This document shows positions 56,666 to 64,000 of a DNA stretch of 64,000 nt, piece after piece. Within the stretch, counting starts at the first letter, position 1. Each line of letters opens with the position of its first letter. The notes under the pieces were generated by a model that worked only from the letters and a program-made list of their open reading frames with translations, was not told the origin of the DNA and did no database searches. Position numbers and translations under genes: made by a program. This DNA comes from Spirometra erinaceieuropaei (taxonomy: Eukaryota; Platyhelminthes; Cestoda; Diphyllobothriidea; Diphyllobothriidae). The DNA is taken from positions 3,704 through 67,703 of the forward strand of contig CACRXP010001306.1 of the NCBI GenBank assembly GCA_902702965.1. The letters run 5' to 3'.

Positions 56666-57480
56666 CACGAAATGTCTAGCGGCTGTTTGTGAATTTATCC
56701 AGGTTGAGAATAAAAATTCAGAAGGCGATAGATAATTATAGGAGTTATCAACCGTATTCTTTCCGGAACCGTTATCGGTTTTGATAACGATGACTTCGGC
56801 GACGATCGCGAGGAATCTTTAGTGTCTTTACTGCTCCCTTTTGCAGTAGTGGTTTATGCAGGGGGAAGATTTTTTTTCAGACGAGCTACCGTTTTATTAA
56901 AGCGTGGAGCATTCAACAGGACGTAGTTATTCGGCTTTCATTGCTTCATTTGAGGGCTATAAGCAGAATCTTACTACTATCTGGATAGTCTACTGACAAT
57001 AATTTGCAAAAGACGCAGACCAATGAGGAAGGTGTTCAGAAGAAGGTGTGTCAACTAGACAGTAACAAAGGGCGCTGTCCATAGTGAACCCCAGAGTATG
57101 GTGAGCGCTAAACGGTGACTATAACCTGAATTAGTTTGTAGCGATAGCAGACTTGAACACCATCTGCCACACTTCCTCCTACCTGGCCCACCTGGGTCTG
57201 GTAGCAAGACAGAAAGTCCGAAAACCGATAGCGGAGAGGCTGACAAAGCTAAGCAGCCCATCCACGCGTGCTTCACACACGACGAAAAGGTGCACACACT
57301 TCGAGTAATTACGTGGTCGGTAGTTATTAAAAGCATTTCGAGCTCAAAACGGACGTGAAACTGCAGTCATTTTGTAATTAATTTCTCGATGATTATTTTC
57401 AAACTCTGTTCTAATTCAGCTACAACGCACGCGAACCGACGGAAACTCAAAAATCAATAAAAGTACTTTCTAGTACATAC
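56666..57480. other. No gene seen
   Basis: No exon or RNA recognised. A patch at 57,165-57,240 resembles words at 6,130-6,180 and may be an old repeat. Confidence 0.4.
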
Positions 57481-58472
57481 TGTAGGTGGGCTAACTCATG
57501 AAATGCCAACCGAAATTTCGAAATGCGTTCTCGTTTCGAAAAGATTAATTAAGTAGGTTTCTAAAACTAATCATTATGCAGCATAATTCTTTAATATTTC
57601 AGTTACCTCAGGATGCCGGCTTTCGAACCAACTTCCTTTTGGCTGCATGCAAAAACTATACTATGAAAAAAGTGGCTACTTAATTAGCATGCAATTTTCT
57701 CATTAATTTTAGATGCCTTTGAAAAGTCAATTATATTTCATGGAAAACATGCATAAAGTATACATTCTCCTACTTACTCAGTAGAAAATCACGTCTTTCA
57801 ATTTTATCCTCGAAAGGAGAGTATAATTCGGTTTCAAAAAACTTTTCCGATTCCCAAATAATTTTGAATCCGACTTTCTGTTACACTTGCATTCAGGGTT
57901 TCCAAATTACAAGCTGTATATTTTCCGTGTACGGAAAACCATGCATTTCTCTCCGGTATTAAGAGGAGACCATATGGGGTTCATTAAATGAAGCAGTGGA
58001 GTTGAACAATATTGTTACCTTTATAAGCCACATTCGTAAATGCAGATACATGACGTTTTATGAACGGCCATTTCATGGTATTAAAAAAATCCCACGATTA
58101 GAAACTGTTTTGAAACCGAATCATACTCATATTTCGAGCATAAAATTGGAATAAGACTTGAGTTTCTACTGAGTAAGTAAAAGAATAAATATTTTTATGC
58201 ATGTTTTCCATGAAATATAAGTGAATTTTGATGGGGATTGAAAAACAATGAGAAAGTTGCATGCTACTTAAGTAGTTATTTTTGCATAGTATAGTTCTTG
58301 AATGCAGTCGGAAATAAAATAATTCGAAAGGAGACATTCTGAGGTAACAGGATCATTATGGAACTATGCTGCGTGATGATGAGTTTTACAACCCTACTTA
58401 ATTAATCTTTTCGAAACGAGAACGCATTTCGAAATTTCGGTTGACATTTCAGAAGTTAGCCCATCTACTGTA
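57481..58472. mobile_element. Foldback / palindromic MITE-like element, copy 2
   Basis: Left arm 57,490-57,850 and right arm about 58,110-58,460 are inverted repeats, homologous to the arms of copy 1. The terminus TACTGTAGGTGGGCTAACT faces AGTTAGCCCATCTACTGTA. The centre (57,851-58,109) matches the reverse complement of the copy 1 centre (shared GAAAACCATGCATTTCTCT and AAGAGGAGACCATATG), so the two elements are in opposite orientation. The arms here have drifted more from each other than in copy 1. Confidence 0.85.
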
Positions 58473-60400
58473 TGTACATTCCCATTAAATAAAAATTGCG
58501 TAAGATAACAGTGTCGCAACACTACATCTAACATAATCTCACAGCCACTGTCGCATAAACACCCTAACCCTAAACCCAACTTCTATCTAATCGTTTAAGT
58601 AGCAATTCGTTTCGAATACAACAAAGTGTGAAATTTGTTCGGGCAAGCATTTTGAACCCATAATGGCTGCGCAACGTTCCCACTCTGGATGCATAAACGG
58701 TAAGCTTTACCTACATGGACCTTAAGCAGGTCAAAATAACATGCACTCTGCGCAGTACAAGTGGCTTTGTTCTAAATTCCAGGGAGATTAGGGGTAGGCT
58801 TAGGGTGCTTGCGAGACGAGTCAGGGAAAAGTGGCTGGGGATGATGTAACATAAAGTGCTATGGCACTATCGTCTAACCAGCGGCTACTCTCATTTGTGT
58901 GAATACTGCCGTTTCTGTAGTGTAAATGTTATCCTTTAACCACTTCATAATAACGTCTTGTGATGAGGAGGGCACCCTATGAAACCTTTTAGTTCATTCA
59001 ACTAGTTTGGCAAGATCTCGTCAGGGTAAAGTCGCATGTCACGGTGAACATCTGGGTGTGCTCCTTTTAGCTGACAATAACATTTATGCGCAAAGCTTAA
59101 TCTGGCCGCTACTACTGGTTATAATGGGTTATCTCTCAAAAGAAGTATACATTCAGCCATCATCTGGTAAGATGTGTGTACATTTTTGGGACATCGTGTG
59201 CAGGTCATTATTTTTTTCCTCTAATAAATGCTAAACAGGGCTTCCCCTATTATTTTTTGCCTACACATTTAGGCTGTGCACCTAAAAGAATAGATGCCCA
59301 ACCCAATTTTTGCTCAGTAGACTAGAAAATCTTGTTCTCTACGAAGACAAGAAACAAACATTAACGAGGCTTCATTTCAACGGGACTCTGGAGAAGGGGC
59401 GGGCTCTAGGCTATTCACGATTTCTGAAAAGCATGGTCGAAAAACACAACTTATACTATTATTTTGCCACTCTATTTGTGCTATATGTTCCAAAGAGCTG
59501 ATGACGCGTAACACTGATATTTCTTTCTCTTGAATTCACTCAATTTCGTGGAGATGCGCGGTTTGCCTCCCAGTTTTTTAAGAATGAAAGCCCAGGAATT
59601 ACCCTGGTATCTTCCATTTGTTTAGAAGTTTCGCTCCATCCCACAGCACTGAATCATTTTCCGCTTCCTCTTGTGTCTTCTGAGAGCTTCAAGCTATTTC
59701 CTTCCCATCAAGATGGCGACTATTCTTTCAGGACCCCACCATTTTTCTTGTTACTAGAGCATACTTTGACATGTCCGTGATATCTAAAAACGCATTCTCC
59801 TAAGTCCACATCATTCAGTGGATCGGCAAAATCTTAAAAATAGTTTATTTCAGTCCTTAATAACCCTTTGGCGCCAACAATGGAAAGAAGGAATAAGAAA
59901 CACAGTTTGACACATTATTATGATAGTATGACAGTCACTTAACGTGGATGGGGCAGACGAGAGCTACAGGTCTTATGATTAATTATGACATCTTTGGTAT
60001 CTACTTAGGGAAATCGAGAATTCTACGGCCGAAAAAGTTTTACTAAGTCCAAATATGGTCCTCCTTCGTAACGGCAACCTGATTTCTCGCTGAGCGCCTC
60101 ACTAGCTGAGCTTATGAATCAGATCGCGCATGTTTAGAAGTTGCGTTGACAAGGCAGCAACTCTCGAAAATTTAAGGTAATCCAAACCCTTTGATATGCG
60201 ACGACACTTCCATTCAACCTGTCATTAACGAGTAAATGTTGACGTCTCACAATCAGTGAATGAAAGGTACGATCGCAAGCCACACGAGATCCGATCTCAC
60301 GCGGATGATAGGTGTCCTAAGAGACATATTTAGGAGTCATCACAGTCTGATGCTCGCGAGCCAGCCATACCCACCTTCTCGGTATGCAACCCCCGAGGCG
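58473..60400. other. No gene seen; short telomere-like tract at 58,556-58,582
   Basis: The tract reads AACACCCTAACCCTAAACCCAAC. The rest has short frames only, without motif or splice support. Confidence 0.45.
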
Positions 60401-60480
60401 GGGCTCGAGAGAGAGCCTCAAGGCACAACGTAACGAGCAAGTTCCGTAGCGCGATCAGTGTGCGTTCCTTTGCTATTGTC
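60401..60480. repeat. Dispersed repeat R3, copy 1
   Basis: GGGCTCGAGAGAGAGCC, then AAGGCACAACG and GTAACGAG, recur at 61,172-61,245 in the same orientation. Both copies lie next to a family C hammerhead-like motif, so all four belong to related element copies. Confidence 0.6.
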
Positions 60481-60558
60481 AATTTACCCGAACGTTGGAA
60501 TTACAACCAACAGTTCGAAATTCGAACAAGGGGGTTGTATGCCTCGAGGTTGGGTTTG

Positions 60559-60601
60559 ACTGGCTGATGACGGCTAATAAGCCAGAATCGGCCAGTTCAG
60601 G
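60559..60601 (+). ncRNA. Hammerhead-like motif, family C copy 1
   Basis: Plus strand: ACTGG (stem I), CTGATGA (perfect core), helix II GGCT-AATA-AGCC, GAA, then TCGGCCAG (helix III region) and TTCAGG, whose TCAG can pair with CTGG through one G-U. The position after GAA is T where the consensus has A, so activity is doubtful. Copy 2 keeps the A. Confidence 0.55.
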
Positions 60602-60958
60602 CTACCTAGTCTTTGTTGGTAATGTCATTCTGACCTCTTCTGTCTCTGCGTCATTATTTGTCCTCTCTTCCGTTCCCCGATGTAATGTCTGAGTCTTCTA
60701 GTCAACTAATGATAAGACTGAATCAAGTAGCTGCGTGATGTCTGCCTCCTTCTAAGGCGCCTCACACACAAGCACGACAGTGGTCATGCTTCAGGCAGAG
60801 TCAACACAGCCCAACGGACACCTGCCATGAGCCATCGCGGTCCTTCTGTTTTGGTGCGGCGCCCCGTGGGCGCCACCACGCACGTCGCCACATCGTCTAA
60901 ACAAACCTGCTTTTTTCCTGTTTGAACGAAAAACGGATGTTGCCAGCGTCCACTGACT

Positions 60959-61032
60959 NNNNNNNNNNNNNNNNNNNNNNNNNNNNNNNNNNNNNNNNNN
61001 NNNNNNNNNNNNNNNNNNNNNNNNNNNNNNNN
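60959..61032. other. Assembly gap (74 N)
   Basis: Run of N between two related repeat copies. Protein-like frames crossing it are meaningless. Confidence 1.
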
Positions 61033-61063
61033 CGGGTGTTCCACACTTCGGGCTTGGGTATGG

Positions 61064-61104
61064 CTGGCTGACGACGGCTAATAAGCCAGAAATGGCCATT
61101 CCAG
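61064..61104 (+). ncRNA. Hammerhead-like motif, family C copy 2
   Basis: Plus strand: CTGG (stem I), CTGACGA (core, N is C), helix II GGCT-AATA-AGCC, GAA, palindromic ATGGCCAT (helix III), T at the cleavage position, CCAG (pairs perfectly with CTGG). All invariant core bases are present. A cleavage base of U is tolerated but slow in known hammerheads. As in family A, helix III is self-complementary. Confidence 0.65.
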
Positions 61105-61171
61105 TCCCCCTTGTCTTTGTCGGTAATATCATTCTGCCTATATATCATGCGCCGCTGTGCGGCTGCTGGTT

Positions 61172-61245
61172 GGGCTCGAGAGAGAGCCCTTAAGGCACAA
61201 CGGAACGAGTGAGTCCCGTATCAACGATCGGTGAGCGCCCCCTAA
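61172..61245. repeat. Dispersed repeat R3, copy 2
   Basis: Matches 60,401-60,480 (GGGCTCGAGAGAGAGCC, AAGGCACAACG, AACGAG). It follows the second family C motif. Confidence 0.6.
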
Positions 61246-61960
61246 CACTTTAAGCCTTGTTGATCAGCAGACCATGCACACAGAGGAGGCTCTTTGTTCC
61301 GAAGGGGCATTTAACTACGTTCTCACTAACAGAGCGGGAGAGTTTTCTCAGGCTTTTCTTACTTTAAATTAGTTTGGAATGTCACAGGCTCACAAGTCTG
61401 CAAACATGGTGTTGCGTAGGATTACCCAGTTGGTCAGAACGGTCTCCGCATGGGTGTTCGTTAACCACAGTGATGAGGAATTTCTTGCTATGTTTATAAG
61501 GTGATTACCACCTGAACGAAGCTTTGTTTCAATATTCGCACAGAATCACCCCCTTGTTCAGAAAAACAGCAGTATGCGGAATACTATACCACGAGTCAAA
61601 GAGCAGTGTGGCCTACGCATGCGTGTTGGTCCCATGCCTTTTACGACACTATCATCAGTAGAAACATATATCAGTAATTGTCTGTAAATGTTTTTTACCG
61701 TTTCATGCATAAACTACATGGTCCTTTTGCAAATTCGAGGAGAATTGTCCTGAAAAATAGTTTTAAAATCACGACCTTAACAAAGTTAGATTAACCTGCC
61801 TTGTTTAGAATAAAAAACAAGCCCAACACGCGTTTTCATGCTGCCGTCCTAACCCCGGGGCAGCCAATGGAATTCAAGTGGCCGATCGATTAAGGCGGTC
61901 AAGCCAGGGTCATTTATCTGTGGGTCTAGACCGTGTTCAAGTTTTTATAGGGGTTAGGTC
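61246..61960. other. Upstream region of the thioredoxin/NDK gene; nothing further seen
   Basis: No exon, promoter element or repeat could be recognised. The first coding exon starts at 61,961 after TTATAGGGGTTAGGTC. Confidence 0.4.
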
Positions 61961-63233
61961 ATGAACAAAGGTGGTAAAAAGGAGGATCAAGTTCAACTGG
62001 AAGTAACGACCCAAGAAGAATGGGAAGATCTTATGCAAATGGATGGCCTGAAAGGTTTGCCACTTCTGAAAAGTGTACACTCAGGATCTTCCTAGTGATC
62101 GATGTGTTTCAAGAATGGACGGGTCCTTGCGCCGCATTGTATGGACTTTTTCGAAGCCTCAAGGAGGAACTGAATGATAAGATGTTGATATTCGCAACAG
62201 CTTGTGCAGACACAGTAGACTCTTTGGAAAAGTACCGTGGCCGTTCAGAACCATACTTCCTATTTTTTGGGGTAAATGTTCATAGGATATGAAGTCAAAC
62301 CTGCTCAAAACAGGCGGCAGTTTTAGTTAATGTGGTAAAAGGCGTAAATCCGCCCTTGATGGAAACTACTATAAGAGAAATGTTGAAGAACGAAAAAGAA
62401 GCATTCGCAGGCTTCGTCGCACGCATCGAGGTGGAAGACCTCTACCTGAAAGCTATCGAAGAAGCCAAAGAGGCCGAAGCTAAGCGGAAATCTCTTGAAA
62501 TGGGTAAGTTTTATGTTACTTCGAAGATATCTGCTTCTTCCCTCAGAAATCGATCAGGAAAGTACCCTTGTCATCATCAGTCCCGCCTTTGTTGGTACGG
62601 ACCAAACGGATGCCATAGTCGAACAGGTAGATCTGTTACTTATCCATCCATTATACTGTAAAAAAGATGGACAAACGATCTCTGGAACAGTAGGTGTATT
62701 AGTCTGAGCTTTCGGTCTCGTACAGGAGGCCATCGTCAGAGACTGTGAGAATGCGGCATCAAATTAAAAGTTTTTGTAGTCAGGTCACGAGGGGGGATAT
62801 GAGTGCAGAGGATGGTATTCGCGATGAGCTCCTGTACGAGACCGAAAGATCAGACTAATGCACCTTCTGCCCCAGAGATCGTTTGTTCATCTTCTTTATA
62901 ACAAGAACCTGGGATTCACATATTCGCTTCCATTCATCCATTATACTGTTCGTAGTTCACTTCAAATGACTTCGAAATCCTCGTTGATGAGACACGGCAG
63001 ATGGATGATGATCTTATCGATGCCGTACTTAGCGACGAGATGGACGACCCCGACTTCGGTCCTAGACTCAATGTGATGTCCAAGGGGCCGGCTCGCCTAC
63101 TAATAGTCGCCAAGGGACCGCAAGGTGTTCACGAGGCTATAGTGCCCTACATTTTGACGGCCGATGCCCCCAGTGGTGAATCTACAGCTCCCGCTGACGG
63201 TGAGGAAGCTGAACCACCTAAGCAAATTGTAAG
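61961..63233 (+). CDS. Thioredoxin + NDK-like protein of the NME8/NME9 (TXNDC3/TXNDC6) family, 5' part
   Basis: Exons 61,961-62,054, 62,096-62,271, 62,314-62,503, 62,547-62,626 and 62,956-63,233 join in frame over 272 codons, with introns of 41, 42, 43 and 329 nt (all GT-AG). The gene runs past the window: exon 5 ends AAG|GTGAGT. The protein starts MNKGGKKEDQVQLEVTTQEE. Its thioredoxin domain is VIDVFQEWTGPC (residues 32-43), the YRGRSEPYFLFFG cis-proline region, and VVKGVNPPLMETTI. A charged helix follows, then the start of an NDK module (STLVIISPAF, DFEILVDETRQM, KGPARLLIVAKG). Family members sit in the ciliary and sperm axoneme. Odd: the first catalytic Cys is Thr, and the NDK IIKPDA site reads IISPAF, lacking the lysine. 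Both sites look non-catalytic. Confidence 0.88.
62055..62095 (+). other. 41-nt intron 1 of the thioredoxin/NDK gene
   Basis: GTTTGCCACT...TTCCTAG. Removing it turns LKGLPLLKSV, followed by a stop, into LKVIDVFQEW, the standard thioredoxin strand. Introns 2 (62,272-62,313, 42 nt) and 3 (62,504-62,546, 43 nt) are equally small and also restore the family sequence. Confidence 0.85.
62627..62955 (+). other. Intron 4 of the thioredoxin/NDK gene, enlarged by a ribozyme-bearing repeat
   Basis: 329 nt, GTAGAT...TGTTCGTAG, phase 0, joining DAIVEQ to FTSNDFEILVDE. About 62,670-62,900 is the family A repeat: one forward unit, then a partial inverted unit (62,822-62,895, CTCCTGTACGAGACCGAAAG...AGACTAATGCACC...CAGAGATCG). 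Without it the intron would be about 100 nt or less, so the repeat explains its size. Confidence 0.8.
62701..62744 (-). ncRNA. Hammerhead ribozyme motif, family A copy 2 (antisense in an intron)
   Basis: Base-for-base identical to the 44 nt at 56,530-56,573: stem I AGTCT/AGACT, core CTGACGA, helix II GGCCTC/GAGACC, GAA, AGCT, C. It is antisense to the host gene, so it is not expected to cut the host pre-mRNA. A decayed inverted partner on the plus strand (62,826-62,855, with GAAAGATC and a broken core) follows. Confidence 0.72.
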
Positions 63234-64000
63234 GTGAGTTCATAGCCAAATCTTCGTTGATTTCACCTTTGAAAAAACAATCTTGTTCGCTCAGAATGTT
63301 TATTGTGAATTTAATAATCTCCAGTGTAAGTCTGTAGAAACCCTAAACGGCGACTACAATCGCAACCTCAACGAGTATAATATTAAACCATTATTCCGTA
63401 ATCTAAATTAGCGCAGCATTCAAACAAAGATGTCTATTGCTTATCTGTAATGCTAGTCGCGCTCGAATCCAGCAGTTTCGCATTTTTAATGTTTTTTGCC
63501 TAAATGTGGTGCGCAATAGCGTATCTGTGGCACTTAATCAATGTATTTTAAAAATACCATCTGGTATCTCAGCCTCCGTTAGTTTGTCCTAGCTCTCAGT
63601 GACCCAAGAATTACCGGCGAGTATGTAAGCAGATCCTCAAACTTGATGCCTTCTTTAATTTCAAAATTAAGTCAGTCGAACTCCTTTAACGCTTCAGAAA
63701 ACTTTGCAATACCTGGACAGTTCAAGTGATTTAAAGACCTTCGATAATACTGTTAGTGTGTACTACCAAGTTTGGTCAACAAAATACACGACAGAAATTG
63801 CTGAAAAAACATATGTTTTCCTGCACCCACTGCATGGCTTCATGCTATAGCGACGACCCACAGGACCAGTGTTCGGCTACCGGCAGAGTTAAGCGTGCCC
63901 AATAGATGATCATGGTTACTAAAATAACGTACTAAGAGCGCGTTTGTGTGGGTGTGCAACTTTTGTCCTAAACGGGCTTCGTCGCCGTTACTGTAAACCA
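63234..64000. other. Downstream intron of the thioredoxin/NDK gene to the window edge
   Basis: Begins at a GTGAGT donor. No further exon with the expected NDK sequence (NAVHGSD-type active site) could be found before the right edge, so the gene continues outside the window. Confidence 0.5.

Noticed and set aside
60784..61148. Minus-strand ORFs across the N gap
   Set aside because: They are mostly X residues from the gap and have no homologous ends.
1..64000. CRISPR arrays, operons, bacterial promoters or riboswitches
   Set aside because: No regularly spaced repeats or prokaryotic gene layout; the introns, LINEs and PLE show the DNA is eukaryotic.

Overview
This is a repeat-rich eukaryotic window with no bacterial features. 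Several things point to a flatworm, perhaps a tapeworm: CR1/Jockey-type LINEs, a Penelope-like element (PLE) with RT and GIY-YIG domains, many hammerhead-ribozyme-like motifs, scattered TTAGGG-type telomeric fragments, and real genes whose smallest introns are 41-43 nt. The species is inferred, not proven. Most of the window is mobile DNA and old repeat debris.

Layout. 1-1.6 kb: dead, 5'-truncated PLE on the minus strand. 1.9-2.9 kb: foldback element with ~365-bp arms; a second good copy lies at 57.5-58.5 kb and decayed copies near 5.2 and 7.7 kb. 10.9-22.2 kb: a stack of nested insertions. A minus-strand LINE (LINE-3) sits in an older repeat (R1), and is itself split by a full-length plus-strand LINE (LINE-2, 11.5-16.4 kb) and a 5'-truncated plus-strand LINE (LINE-4, 18.1-20.3 kb). 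23.6-24.8 kb: LINE remnant of another type. 25.15-25.68 kb: solo LTR with a 4-bp target duplication. 26.4-26.85 kb: inverted-repeat, ribozyme-bearing element. 27.0-30.3 kb: complete PLE with an open 746-codon ORF, flanking pLTRs and an inverted pLTR fragment. 33.2-34.2 kb: DNA element with terminal inverted repeats. 34.4-40.5 kb: repeats only.

Two host genes are supported, both on the plus strand. The first (about 40.5-50.5 kb) splices into a protein with a RUN domain, then a PDZ domain, then a PTB/PID-like domain, the arrangement of a membrane-traffic or signalling adaptor. The second (from 61,961, running off the right edge) is a thioredoxin plus nucleoside-diphosphate-kinase-like protein of the NME8/NME9 (TXNDC3/TXNDC6) axonemal family. 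Its thioredoxin motif is WTGPC instead of WCGPC, and its NDK start lacks the usual lysine, so it looks structural rather than enzymatic. Its fourth intron carries a ribozyme-bearing repeat.

The most interesting theme is the dispersed hammerhead-like motifs, in at least four sequence families. One family occurs twice with an identical 44-nt motif that satisfies the hammerhead core consensus (56,530-56,573 and 62,701-62,744, minus strand). Exon borders and repeat borders were read by eye and may be off by a few bases.
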